Assembly (NCBI GenBank): GCA_026419775.2
Contig: JAOPGA020001391.1
Span: 52,378 to 116,377, forward strand
Length of the DNA: 64,000 nucleotides
Reading direction: 5' to 3'
Source of the DNA: Acrasis kona
Taxonomy: Eukaryota; Heterolobosea; Eutetramitea; Acrasida; Acrasidae
Shown: piece after piece, positions 43,601 to 56,813 of the stretch
Layout: every line of letters begins with the position of its first letter
Position numbering within the stretch: the first letter of the stretch is position 1
Notes under the pieces: model-generated
Database searches by the model: none
What the model was told of the DNA's origin: nothing
What the model saw: the letters and a program-made list of their open reading frames with translations, nothing else
Program-made: the position numbers and the translations under genes

Positions 43601-46600
43601 CACGCCACGGCATGTTCTTGCCGTTATGGGAGATGGATCGATTCTTGATTGAAATTAAAAATTTATTGATTCGAATGAAATTCAATCCAATGACATTGGT
43701 GAGTACCAATGGAAATGCATCTAATTTTAAAATTTATGATTCGTCATTGGGCGATTTAATTAGCAGCAGTAGCGTTTGTTTTAGTGTTTTGGCGGGTCAA
43801 TTAATCGTAAAGGACGATGATGATTCCGAATCACATCAAGATTCACATTTGGACCATCATCAAGATCAAGATGTGAATTCTGAATTTGAAGATTTGAACG
43901 ATGACGACACGATGGACGAGAATACTGATATGGACGATGAATTATCGAGCAGAGCCACACGAATGAAGAAATCTTCGTTCAAACAAGATTCGTCATCGAA
44001 TCAAACGAGAAGAAGAAAAAGATTACATCATTTATCTCATCATTGCGAACCCACTCACACCGTTGCTCACAAGGAAGTTAATTACCGAAAATCACATTTC
44101 CGTTACGAAAGAAATTGTGCAATCTTTATGACCATTACCAACGTTGAAATTGTGGTGATTGCTTATAATTGGAAATTGGACGAATTTGATAATTTGAAAT
44201 TTAATTTATCTAGATTGATTTCGTGGACCAAATGTAGGGTGCATTTGCTGAATAGTATATTGCATCAAAAAATGGGTTTGTTCTATCACTCGACGAGCAA
44301 TAATTTGGCATCGATCGATGATAATAACAACACCAGTTCGTCGAATGGAAGTAATACCCCTACGACTAGTAACAACTCGTTAGGACCTTCTCCAACAACT
44401 CCATCAGGAGCACCTAGCATGAGCGTCATCATGGGTGCAGCGAGCGTATTACCTTTATTAAATAGTAATCATCATTTGCATCAACAATCCAAAAACATGA
44501 CTGGATCGCCTTCTGGATCGTCATCGTCGTCCAATACATCTTCGTCCTCCACTAGTAATCCAATGGCTCAAGAAGATGTGAAGTTAACGCTCACTAACAT
44601 GGACATTCTAATGTATAACAAACCAACAATGACGGTGACCAATCAAAGTAATAATGCAAGTGGAGGAAATGGTGGACAACAAGGTGCAGGTGGTTCAGTG
44701 AGCGGAGCAACTCCCTCCGGAGTAAATAAACCTTCGCAACCAAGCAACGTCCCTCCACAACGAATGATTCCACCTCACTTGAAAAGAAAACAATTAGTGA
44801 GCAGCGTCGTGATACAAGATGATGTTTCTACCGATGATTCGTCATCGAATAACAACTCTAATTTATCACCAATGACCATTCATCCTCCCCAATCATCTCC
44901 ATCATCCGCTCCTTCCTCCACTTCATCTTCCACATCCTCCTCTTCACAACGAAAGAGATCGATAAGGCCCAAAATCAACGTACCTTTCAATTTCTTATTA
45001 AAAAATGTATACGACCACTCTGAAGAAAACTTAATAAAAAAGAGCACCGATCCCTTGTTGTTCCACGGCACACAATTAAAGAGAATTGTTCACTTTAATT
45101 ATAAACAAGCTCTTGATAAAGCGAGAATGTCTCGTATTTATACGAGTTGGTCCTCTCAGATACTAGAGCAACAACAAGAGAATAATCATCATAACATGAA
45201 TCCAAAGGAATTCCACTTGATGAAGAATGCATCTCGTTTGTTACATTCATCTCGCGTTCCGTTGTTCTTGAATCCGCTTCAACAACGCTTGTTACAAGAT
45301 AGGAACGTGATTCATAGGAATTCAAAAACAATCAAATCGTACCATAGCGTCATTTCGCCAGAAATATCGTTATACAGAAAGGTATTCGATAGTTATATGG
45401 GCGAATATGTCAACTATATTGTAAATTCTCTACGAGTGACTGGATATTGTGTTTCTTCGGATGATGAAGAACAAAAGAGAGGACCGACTCCTAACGCTCC
45501 TCAAAGATCGAATCCACCTCCTACTCCTCAACATGCATTGTCGTCAAGAACTAGTCAGAAACCAATGATTGAAATGGACGGAGAGGTGATTAGTTTACCA
45601 TCCACTACTGTTTATTTCCACAAGGCAATGACTGGCGGTATGTTGTTCCTCGAGCTGGGTCTCGATAAGATTTATTCATTCTTGAACGTTTACATTTCTG
45701 ATTTATCGGATGATTTGAGAGCGAATCGAACTAGTGGCGGAGACGATTCGAACAAACGAGGATTGTTTTTGGATCAAGCAGCTCGTTTTAAAGAGGACCT
45801 ACACATGAGTAGTTTCTCCTATGATTTCCACGTGAGAACCATTCATAATTACTTGACCAATCCATTAGCTGAATATCCGTCCACGGTAGATTTACTCAGA
45901 GTAACTCATAGTTTATTACAATTCTACGACCACCACGTGCCCACTTATGCTCGTAATCCATTATTGTCCTCTAGCGTTGAACTAGAGTATGATTGCGTTG
46001 TTGAGTTGGATGCCAGTTCAGAGTTATTTGAGTATGCTTGCCTTAATGCAACTACTTATGGCGTCAATACCATCGACCGTGCAAAATCTTGTCTAGTGTT
46101 ATCTACTTACAGAGCAGTTCCTCCCAAGAGTGTACAAGAGGAGGAAGAGGAAGTTCAGGAAGAAGAAGAGGTTACCGATATCAACAAGATACAAGATGAA
46201 AAACCATTCGTTTATTCTCATTCGGTTTATGCAGCGCTGAGTAAAGACTCTACGTCTGCAAAATTAAAAGTTGATTTGTTTGTTGCGTGTGTGAATACTA
46301 GAAAATTGGAACCTTATGCATCCTCAGAGGGAGATAAGGAAAAAATGGTCATGTCGCCTGCTAAACAGCTACAGTTGGAAATGACCATCAAATTGACTGA
46401 TATTCTACAGAGAGCGATGGCTGATCATAAATTGGATACGTTATGGAACAGTGCGTTGGAATTTACAAAGAAGAATCATATGAACGAACATGAATTGGAC
46501 GAATTGATTCGATTGTGGTATAGCATTCCCATTAGTGATTTGGACAAATCGTTAGAGAGTTGCTTCAATAGTACATTCATACCATGGGGAGATGTGATAT

Positions 46601-46899
46601 CTCAATTGTGGCCGATTTACGGCCATGAATACGCTGGGTGTGTGTTCCGTAAAGATGGTTCCATGCAACACTTTTTGATCAAGTGTCATAATGACCCACA
46701 CGTCTTGTTACACGTAGAATACAAGACATTTGAAAATAGCGTCAAAGTTTGTTTATGCAAAAAAAGAGAACAGGGACCAAAGAAGCTTAGTCAAGAAGAG
46801 TGCCAATTCGTGAGTAGATTTGTAAATCATGTTTGTAGTTTATTGTGGACATTTGCCATTACAGATGTCAAGGCCAAACCACAAACAAATGTGACTTAG
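34602..46899 (+). CDS. SZT2: SZT2 homologue, KICSTOR-type scaffold
   Basis: Exons 34602-34805, 34844-35652 and 35694-46899 join in phase via introns of 38 and 41 nt, giving 4072 residues. The N-terminal region matches metazoan SZT2 in order: AWYLSQLNNPMY, VIAIDSSQSMAVVDPSTGEV, PILLFITEGVFSL, then a CFVPNSDLMQFM segment like vertebrate GHVPNVELMKFI. In animals SZT2 links KPTN, ITFG2 and C12orf66 to GATOR1 on lysosomes and restrains TORC1 when nutrients are low. The rest has conserved helical/beta blocks separated by Asn, Ser, Thr, Asp/Glu and Pro runs (for example 36505-36560, 40270-40370, 43030-43100), which explain its size versus human (about 3430). The 11.2-kb last exon is one open frame. 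No other KICSTOR member is in the window. Confidence 0.85.
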
Positions 46900-46919
46900 A
46901 ATAAATATATTTTTTTTAT

Positions 46920-49900
46920 TTACAAGGCGTTGAATCCAGAGAATTTATCAGGGTTTAGAATAAAGTATTGGTCCATGGCCTCCCTAAATCGATTCTTGTA
47001 ATGTTTGGGCGATATCACGGTGGGAGGTTTGTTCAAGTTATTGATGATGCCGGCGCTCTTCACCCACGTCTCCAAATGTTTATCCCAAGTGTACTGACGA
47101 ACGTAGTCAATAATACCAGCCACCAACTCTTGTTTCTCGTCATCAACACCAACTAGCAAGCTATAATCCATCACGTTCAATCGACTCAACATGAGCGTAT
47201 CGTTATAAATGCTCAAATTAAGTAACGTCCTAGAAGTCTCGTTTACAACCAACGGTTGACCATCGCTCATCATCTCCAACAAATTCTGATCCATCAACAC
47301 CGCATCTGGTTCCGTTTGATAACGATTCCTGACGCCGCCCTTCAAATCAAAAGTCCTCACCAAATTCCTACCATAAAACAAATTGTCCATCACGATCACA
47401 TCTTGTTTGATTGTTTTTCCTTTATTCTGATAACTCAACCGATAAACTCCCAATATCTTCACCAACACGCTCGGCAAACCCCTAAATAAATTCTCGCTCA
47501 TGTACTCGAAGAACGTGCAGCCGGTTTCGAGGAACGTGACCAGTTCCACTCGAGAAACTTGTTTCAGGATGAAACGATCGTCCCATGACTTTGTAAAAGT
47601 ACTACCTGACTTACCGCCGGTAGGTGACCATTTCTTACATCTCGAAATCGAATCGATGAATTCGGATTCGTTGGGTCCTATGTAAGCCTTTCGAAGCGCT
47701 GCGAATTGACGAGCGTAATAGCATGTGCAATAAAAATCGGTTCGCTTCTTGTTGTTGGTGCCAGTAAATGTAAATTTATAATGACTCGGTTCTTTACTAG
47801 TCATGTTGTTATCTTCTGGATTACCTTCGCCCAACACTTGTTCGTAATCCTTGGAGCATAACGTATAGGCGATGATGCTGGATGGTTCGTCATCGAACAC
47901 CATCACATTGTGCTCGTTCGAGTAAATTGGTAAATTGACATGTTGAGCCACGGTGTTGATCAGTGGTGGTAATTTCACCACGTGACTCGATCGACTGCTA
48001 CCGCCGCTGCTGCTGCTGCTGGTGTTGTTGTTGTTGTTCGTGGCGGCGGTGTTGTTGTTGTTGGGCGTCGTGAAGGAGGCGTTGGAGTATGCATAAGCGT
48101 TTTGATTGGGGTTCATTGGCGTGGTTGCCGTGCTTCCTCCAGTGTTGATTCTTGGAGAGTGATCCGAATCGTTAGCGGGCGATCTACCGAACATGATCTT
48201 TTCTCCATTCATCATCACTAATGGAGACGGTAGTAACGAAGAAGCTACGCTTGGTTCGCTAATGTGAACGTGATGGTGATTGTGATTCGAATCGATCGAA
48301 TCTTCCATCTCGACTTTGATGGAATCGGATAATGCCAATAATGTGACCGTAATGTAAGTTTCGTGATTGCAGGGATTGACGTAACAAGATGATGCGTGTG
48401 CGTTCGATTTGAAATTCTTTAACGTTTGACTGATTCTCTCGTCGATCGGAATCCTTTGATGTGATTTGCTCATCAATTCTTTCAATTGATCGTTCCATTG
48501 AGATGCAATCAGGTAAATCTTTCTGGTCACTTCGTTCACTTTGGGAATGTTATCGGCATTATGGAATTCTTTGAATAGACCTTCTTGTTGTAAACGAATG
48601 GAATCTTGTAAATCACCCAACAATGGTGCGATGGTTTTATGTTTTTGTTGTAATTCTGTTATGGTCATGAAGAATCCATTCAAAGTGTCCGTAATGGCCT
48701 CGCATAAATTTTGTAAAACTTTTTGTAAACTCTCATTTTGAAATTGTGAATTGTACATTAATTTGTTGTTGGGTATGATTGCATTGTAAACGACCACCGA
48801 CCGATACTCGAATTTTGCGATCAAATCTCCGAGTGCGAAACAACGAATGTGATCCGTGTGAATTAAATGCGGACAATTACCGGTCCTGCACAATAACGTT
48901 CTATTGTAAAAGATCGTCTCGAGGAATTTACCGAAACTATAGTGATAGGTAAAACTACTCATGGGAACGACGGGCGTGACGTGTCTTTTGCATGATTTAC
49001 AAAAACTCCACATGCTGATTCCATCATCGCCCATGTTTCCATTTTCATTTTGTTCGACGGTGACGAGGACTTTTCCGGTATCGTGCGAATAAGCTCTCGT
49101 GAGCGATTCTTTGATGGCAGATTGGTCTCCGAAGCATTTGGTGTCCAGGTACCTTCCTAATGACATGTCATTTTCGGTGTAGTAGGCAATGACGATAATT
49201 TCGGGACGAACGATGTCGTTGAGTACTTCTTGTTGACGGGTGGCGTAATGTTTGGTGAACAGTAAAATGATGTTTTGATGCGTGTATGGTGTTAATGCGA
49301 AATGATTGTTTGATTCTTCCATTCGTAAATTGGTACTCGTGGATAATTGTATTTCTGCTTTTTTGTATTGAATGGATTCCTCGTCGTCTATATCTGCGAC
49401 GACTCCTATGGGATTGTTGACGAGACGTAATGGGAATTTAATGCAGGAAGATGCGCTCAAGATAATGTCATCGGGATGTTTGCTGTGTGTAGGTAGTTCG
49501 ACACCACGTAGTGTTCCACATTGTTCAAAGAAAAACTCCGTTTCTAATTTTAGATTGTAAGCGACAAAAATAGCAAAACTGAGAATTTTTTTAACTTTGC
49601 ATAACTCTGCTAATTGTGCTCCTCTTAGTAGGATGGTACAGCCTGCATCTAATTTACTTCCCATCACCGTGAATAGTGTTTTATCCGAAGTTCGTTGGAC
49701 GTGTGCAGATTTGCAGAAACCTGTGGAGTTGGGAACGTCAATTTCATCGACGGAAGAGAGGATTCGGTATCCTGTACATCTCGAAATGCGTTCTAAAACC
49801 GATCTTTTCACATTGACCATGAGTGAGATGCCAGCTTGATTCATCATGTCCTGTGCAATTCTGCTGACGCTCTTTTCAACAAGAACCAGATCGGGTCCCT

Positions 49901-52028
49901 TTTCACTGATTCTTGCGACGAGTAATTTGAGGAATTCTCTTTCTTGTGATAAAAGTACATCAAAATCACTCAATTGATGTTCCACTCTGTGATATTCAAT
50001 TGGACAACTTAGCATTAAAAGTTTTGGATTTTCTCTCCAATTTGTTCTGTATAACATCCTCTTATCCACAAAGTTCTTTTTGAAAACGACTCCCTCCACA
50101 TACTCTGATTGGTACATGTCTTGGCCGATTACTTTTTTAACCTATATGATGTTAGTTTCTGGCAAGATCGAAAACTTACTTGAACGTAATGACGAATGTC
50201 CATGACGTTGCCATTGTTCATTGGGTTGACACAATTAACAACACGCAGTGTTAATCCCATGATTACGTTCTTCCACTCCCTCGATAAATTAGAGTCACTT
50301 TGGGTGATGAGTTGCTCTACTAGAGCGTTTAGATGATCTAATGCGTGGTCTTCAAGTGATTTCAAATGTTCGTCGAACGCTGCATCAAACTCATCTCTTG
50401 GTATGTGGAAGGATGAAACTAATGATGTGTCGACGTGATCCAAAGGTTCCGAATCAAAAAGATGTTCAGGAGCTGTAAACATTGGTGGAATTTGTTGCAC
50501 TCTTGGTGATGGTGGCGGAGTCATTTCCGGAGAGAAAACATTGGGCTGTTCTGGTCCATTATCAATGGTTGGATCGTATGTGAAGAAACTTTGTTCATTA
50601 TTGTCATGATCTTTGAATAAAGTCACATCATCATTCTTGACTGTGTTTGAAAGGTATATTTTTGTATCTCCTTTGCTATCTGTGGAGTCGACTCTTGTAC
50701 CCGCTCTTTTGAAAGTTAGATGATTGAAGTTGGAAAACATACCCATTAATCAAGTTGAAGCAATATCCACATACTCTCACTTTTCCATTGTATCCCCACT
50801 TCTCTCCACTTATAAAGTTGCTACTGCACTTCCAACAGAATATTTGTCCACAAATTCTGCAGTGATGCTTCCTCTTAATCACACTGAATGGTGTCAGACA
50901 CTCGTAACATGTTGTGACTCGGCTATCGGGCATCCAAAATTGTTTTGAGTTGGCTCTCTGCTTCAAAGTAGAAGCCAACAATCTCTGTATGTTTCCATTG
51001 TCGTGGACTAGATCATTCGTGCTAGTTTTCTTGGGAGATTGAGTGACGTACATTGAAGGTGTACTTTGAGAATTAATGTTATTCTTGTACGTTGAGGACA
51101 GAAAATGTCTCTTTTCGTCATTTGCTGCTGTGTTTATGGGTGAGTCCTCAGGAAGTGAAGAGTGTCTCGTTTGACCGTCGTCCTCATTTGTTCGAGCGTC
51201 ATCTTCGTCCTGCGAAGCCTCCTCCAGCTTATCCATATAAGATAATTTACTTGTTGAGGCTGATCGTTGTAGTGATGATGTGCCTTTCTTTCTGTGTTGT
51301 AATTTTAGTAGCTCTCTGGTTTGCATTCCAACAAGTGATTTATAAGAGTCAAAATCAGCTATAGAACGTCTTTTGATGACTTTCTCCTCTGGTGTAACTG
51401 GAGTTAGAGTTAGAGTTGGAGAGTCTACCATCTGCATTGGTTCGATAGCTGACACGGAGGCCTCTATTGCACGAAGATCTCGACCACTCAAGGAACTCAA
51501 CCTTCTAGTCAAAGGGATCTCGAACCGCACTGGTGGTGTGGTCGATATATGGTCTTCGTTCAATTTATTGTTTTGTACCTTTATTACTAGGTTGGGACGT
51601 GATTCAACGTTAATGTAGTCATTACTTGTAGAAATTTCACTAGCAGTAAGTGGTAGATCATTTCGAACAGTGTGTTTGTGAGCGAACAATTTCATTTTAC
51701 GTTTCCTCTGCTGTTCGTCAAACTCGATCTCCCCGCGTAGTGGTTGTGGTGTGTTTGAAATGAAGATTGTAGACCCCTGAATTACTTCAGTGCTGCTGTC
51801 TGTTATATAATTATCATCAACTCTTGGTTGTAGTTTTGTGTTCTGTTTAAATGGGTTCCAGCTTTTCAAGGATTCTAGAGTGTTTTGTGTGAGTTCGGAG
51901 AATTCAATCAAGGTTGGTTTAACTACCACCTCTGAGGGAGACATATCGGTGGCTTTGGAGAGGGTATTTTTTCGCTTTGTAACCGAGTTGTTAAACCCAC
52001 TATTCACATACGGAACTGACATCGACAT
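46920..52028 (-). CDS. FAB1: Phosphatidylinositol-3-phosphate 5-kinase (PIKfyve/Fab1)
   Basis: Exons 50743-52028, 50180-50705 and 46920-50141 join in phase over introns of 37 and 38 nt, giving 1677 residues. A FYVE zinc finger (about 363-428; WMPDSRVTTCYECLTPF, KRKHHCRICGQIFCWKCSS) binds PtdIns3P. A TCP-1/CCT-like domain follows (about 613-850; GCTILLRGAQ), then a Cys-rich region (WSFCKSCKRHVTPVVPMS). The C-terminal PIP kinase (about 1380-1660) shows DRFILKQVSR, DLKGGVRNR, MDYSLLVGVD and IIDYVRQYTWDK. It makes PtdIns(3,5)P2 on endolysosomes. The DEP domain of animal PIKfyve is not seen. I used the ATG at 52028; 52022 is also possible. The stop lies in TTGTAAATAAA, 20 bp from that of SZT2. Confidence 0.95.
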
Positions 52029-52227
52029 CTGATTTATTGCATTATGATGCTCACAGGTTGACAATTCAATACAAATTACCTAGACTATAAATAATGCGGA
52101 AACTAAGTAGAGTAATCCTCTCCAAACTACAAGATGCAATTAAGTAAGTGAATACACAATCATTAAAGTTGTAGAGTAAAGCATTTTATTTTCATATTTA
52201 ATAAAAAGTAAAATCTACACTAAATTT

Positions 52228-53055
52228 TTACATTTGATGCTCCTGCTCCATAGATAGCAAAAGCATACCTAAAGGATGATCAACATCTCGCACTGCTTTG
52301 AGGAATTCATCATAATCTATAGTGCCGCTAGAATCCAAATCGGTTGCCGCAAACAATCTTTTTAGGTGCTCTTCTAGCGACTTCCATCTTGAGGAAGTGA
52401 GTTTATAACCATTCATCTTTGATTGTCCTAGATAATACTTTTTGAAAAAATCTAGCATCTCCTCTTGTTCAACACTTCCATCTTTGTTTACATCAAATAA
52501 GCTAAATAACACTACAAAGTCAAAAATAAGACGAAGCTAGACATACATTGTAAAACCTCCTTCTTGTCCCCGTATAATAGAGTGCTCATTCCAGTAGCTA
52601 GCTCAAAAAAATCAATTCTTCCGTTTCTACTTTATAAGTATAAACCATTCATTGTTGCAATGCTTACCCGTCCATATCAAATGCTTCGTATATGCGATGG
52701 AATGCTGGGACAATGCTACTATCAAAACGCTTGGTTATGCTGTTCCTGACCACCATATCAAAATTAGCTCTATCCAAAAGTCCCTCATCATCGCTGACAA
52801 CTTTAAACTGATTCAAAAGATTACGCAATTCCACCTCACTAACTGAAATGTTTTTAGTAAGACTTGAGTAACGTTCCGCCTACTTTTAACATCCTGTGTT
52901 AGCTGTCGTAGAGTAGGAGTGTCAGGTACCATATGGTCCCTGCTAGTAAGTGGATGTTGAATAACCTCCGCCACCTCAATGTTCTTCAATTCGTTTTTCC
53001 TCTTTATCGCGTATAAATTCTTCAGAAAATCATCCTCCGACTTTCTAAAGTCCAT
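52228..53055 (-). CDS. EF-hand protein, non-myristoylated paralogue
   Basis: Four exons (52884-53055, 52668-52842, 52547-52626, 52228-52511) join in phase, giving 236 residues. At the second exon junction I chose the acceptor ending TAG (52627) rather than AAG three bases earlier, because it yields a canonical 12-residue loop DMDGNGRIDFFE. Other loops are DVNKDGSVEQEE and DLDSSGTIDYDE. The tail RDVDHPLGMLLL matches the EF-hand gene at 29307-30074, so the two are paralogues. It starts MDFRKSEDD and therefore lacks the Gly2 lipid site of its relative. Introns are 41, 41 and 35 nt. Confidence 0.85.
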
Positions 53056-53120
53056 CCTTGTACACGAACCGTTATGTAGGAGTACAGGACAATCACAGTA
53101 TATATTGTAAAAAAAATAAT

Positions 53121-56100
53121 TTATTCAACCAAATAAACAACAACTGGATTTCCGGGCAAAGCCTGTACCTTCTTCTTGGCTGGGTCTGGTGTGTCGGCAT
53201 CAACAGCGCTATACACCTCCACGTTCTCAGTTCCGGTCACTTCCCTCAAAGCGTCCATATTTCCCTTTAACAACTCCATCTCATTAAACAATGGTACCAA
53301 ATTCAAAGAATCTCTTCCTCCCTTTGGTATTTGTTGAATCTTCCAGGCAGCAAAGCTCATGGCCATTCCGACTTGCTTCTTGTCCGTAAACACTTTGGAA
53401 ATCTCCTTCGCGACTGCATTGTTATCTTTCAAATTGTCCTGATTCGCATCATACATCTTTGCCATAATTTCCAAAGTCTTAATTTGCCATTCGTTGTATC
53501 GATCGGCAACGTAAATCAAGGCTCTGGTTGGTTTTGCATTCTTCAACTTCTTCTTGTCCTTGGCATATTGAGCTCTGAAAGAGTGATAGGAGCCCTCCAA
53601 GTAATCTTGTTGGTCCAATAAAATCTTATCGACGGCTCCGGCTTTTGGCCACTCTGCATCCAACACGCTTCCGCTCTGATTTAATAAAGTGCTCCATACG
53701 TATTCGCTGGTGTGGGGAGTGATGGGCGCCATGATGATGGTTTGCACCCTGATGAACAAATCTACTAATGGCTTGCTCATGCCAATGTTGGAATCGGCAC
53801 ACGATTGAACGTATGTTTTCAAGGTGCTTTGTAAATCGTACCATGCGTGTAGGATCACGTTCTTGTATAACATGTTGTCGTATGATTCGTGAGTCAATTG
53901 GATCAATTTGTTGATTCTGCTCTCGAATACCTTATCGGCCAATGCGTCGGCATTGTTTCTTAATGTTTGATCTGCGGTGGCTAATGTGTCCTTGATCCAT
54001 GACAAATGGGTGGTCAACTTGAGAATGCTGCTGTTGGCGGTTAATTCCACAAAGTTGGCATCGTCGTGAGTATCTCCGGCGTCGGCTAATGCGATACGAG
54101 TGGCATCGGCACTGTACAATTCGCACACATCCGACAATGTCAAAAAGTTTCCTCTGCTCTTGCTCATCTTTTCTCCATTCACCATGACCCATCCATTGCA
54201 ATAAATGCTCTTTGGCCAATGTTCTTCGGGGAAAATGGCGGAGTGATTGTACAAGAAAAATGTCAAATGGTTCTTGATCAAATCCTTACCAGAGACACGC
54301 ATGTCCACTGGGTACCAATATTTGAATTCGTTACGAAGTGGTGCTAGTTGTTGTTCGGTGACGGGCGATTCCGATGGTAACGATTTTCCAAAAAAGATGT
54401 GATCCCATGCATCGGGCGTTAATTGTTCGGGAGAAATGTTCGCTGGTCCTTGTTGAGTTCCATCCAAGACTCCTCCTTGAAGTAAATGTGCGATGGTGTA
54501 GAATGCCATGTAGATTGTGGAATCGCTCAAACTTTCGACGACGACTGATTCGTCCCATGGTAGACGTGTTCCTAATCCATACGAACGAGAGCATCCCCAT
54601 TCATGTAACCAATCCAAAGTATCGGCCAGTTCCTTTTGAGTTGCTTTCGAGTAGTAGCGGAAACGATCGGGGTTGATCATGGCCTCTACTTGTTTCTTCC
54701 AGCTCTCCTCTCCGTAATTCAAGAACCATTGATCTAATAATGCAACGACACATGTTTCTCCAGAACGCGAAATGACAACATTTTCGGGTTCGGCGTATGG
54801 GATGGCTTGTCCATTCTTGATGAGCAAATCACGAATCAAAGGTTTGGCGTCCTTGACGGGCGTTCCCTTGAATTCACCCTGTAACATGGTTCCAAAGTTG
54901 AATCCCTTCAAGTATGCTTCGTCCTTGGCTAATTCCAATGGCTCTGCTTGGTTTTGACTTGTGATCTTGTACTTCTCGCACAAGACGGGTGCTACGCAGT
55001 TGCCGTATTCTGGAATGTTGATAATTTCGACTGGATCGAATCCCAAAACCCATTCATCCTTGAGGCCGAACTTTTCTCTCAATTTTGGTTTGGTCTTCAA
55101 ATCGTTCAATGCGGCATAATCATCGGGAGAGTCGCTGGGTACGCTAGTAACCACTCCTGTAGTCTTTTTGGTGGAGACGGTCAACATGGGCAATGTATAA
55201 ATGACCTTGTTGATGCTGAGTGGTGATTCCAAAGCAGTTCCGAACAAATCTTGTCCCTTGAATGTGGCCAATTTGTTGATCTTTCCTCTCACTTCGCTGT
55301 GACCTTGATAAGCCAAGTTGAGTGCGGCTCTTTCGGTTAGGACCAAAATGTCATCCTTGTTGATTTGGAACGCTCCGTACTCTCCTTCGGGTGCTAACCA
55401 ACAATTTGTTTGTCCATACATGGTCTCTGGTCTTAGGGTGGCAGCTCCAAAGTATACATTTTTTCCTTCGAAGGGTTTCATGACCTCTACGAATGGGGCG
55501 ACGACTTTTAACTTGACAATGGTGTATTCCTTGGGCTTGACACCTTCTCCGCTCAAACGATCGTGATCGGCGCACATTTGGTTCTCTAGTGGAGCAAAGA
55601 TGGAATAACGCTCTCCGAACTTGACCTTGTCTGCTTCCTTGAGGCGTTGGAATTGCCATCTCACGAATGAGTCAAAGTATTTATTGACTTCGGTGGTGAT
55701 GAAACTACGTCTAAAGTCGCAGCTGACACCAAAGGCCTTCAAGTCGGTTATAGCTCTTGGTGGGAAGTAGTGTAGCCAGTAGACTGGATCAGTGAACTTT
55801 TTGATTTCTTCAGGGTCTGTGAATCCCATCTTTTTTAAAATGTCCCATTGGTACGCTGGTGGCTCTTCTCCATCCTTTGCTACTCTTACTGGTAGGTTTG
55901 GTGGACATCCATAATCTGCAATTTCTCTGCGTAGTTTATCAGCAGCAGCCTATTTATTTAATAACATCAAAATGGTCAGAAACTTACCATGATTGGCATA
56001 CCGGTACAATGGAAACCAAAGGGGAACAATGCCTCTTTTCCTTGGAATCTTTGGTATCTTGCTTGGAATTCAGCTTTTGTTAGAGAGAAAGCGTGCCCCA

Positions 56101-56355
56101 AGTGCAACTTTCCGTTCATGTATGGGAATGGGAAAGTTACAAGGAACTTGGGTTTGGAGGTGTCTTTGGGCGCATCTGTTTCGTATCTTTTTTCCTTTTC
56201 CCACTTCTCTTGGACTTGCTTTTCAATGTTGACAAGGTTGTCTCTTCTTTCAAATGACTTGCTATCCTGTTTTTTTGTTAGTGGGTGTGAGTCGTCCAAA
56301 ATACCTTCTTGATAGCGCTTGCTTTTGCAGCTTGAGCACTCTGTTTCTCGGCCAT
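53121..56355 (-). CDS. LARS1: Cytosolic leucyl-tRNA synthetase
   Basis: Exons 56305-56355, 55988-56266 and 53121-55949 join in phase via two 38-nt introns, giving 1052 residues, close to yeast and human enzymes. HIGH-type motif HLGHAF (about 72-77) and KMSKS (about 702-706, in [11 protein letters not shown]) mark a class I synthetase. A CP1 editing domain (about 290-500) includes [14 protein letters not shown] and [13 protein letters not shown]. It is the archaeal/eukaryotic cytosolic type, not the bacterial or mitochondrial one. Besides charging tRNA-Leu, this enzyme is a leucine sensor for TORC1 in animals and yeast; that role here is unknown. The stop lies in GAATAAA. Confidence 0.97.
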
Positions 56356-56575
56356 ACTTTTAATTGCTATGGTACTGCGTTGAACAGATCTTTTAAATAG
56401 AGTTCCCAAGGAGAACGTTGTGTTAAAAAATTATAATTACAAACAACTTCGTTTGAGCAATGAACCTAGATGTACCAGAAACCATTACCTGCTTTGGTAT
56501 TGCGTTATGAATATATGAGTACAAAAATTATGGGTACGCCATGACATTTGCAAGATTAAGTTTTATTATATTAAA

Positions 56576-56760
56576 TTATTGGATAGTCACAACCTCAATT
56601 CTCAGTTCCTCCACGTGACTCAAAAAAGCGAGTGGATCAAATTCTACATCACACCTTATGGTACAATGCTCGTAAGGTATACAGTCGTCAATAACTGATT
56701 CTGATGTAGTTAGAGTGATCTATTCTCCACAAATTCTTTAACATCTTCAAGTCTTTCTTC
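56576..56760 (-). CDS. Unresolved coding segment downstream of the SPRY gene
   Basis: The block 56576-56719 reads well in one frame (ITLTTSESVIDDCIPYEHC... FLSHVEELRIEVV to TAA, 48 codons). Just upstream, about 56714-56760, another frame reads EERLEDVKEFVENRSL. Together they look like one acidic protein end broken by a single-base change near 56715. No start codon is assignable. It could be the true C terminus of the SPRY gene or a separate small gene. Nothing else is evident in 56356-56813. Confidence 0.35.
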
Positions 56761-56813
56761 TCATTACAATGAGTGCACAGTGCCCAATGGACAATAACGA
56801 GTCCCAATGACAT

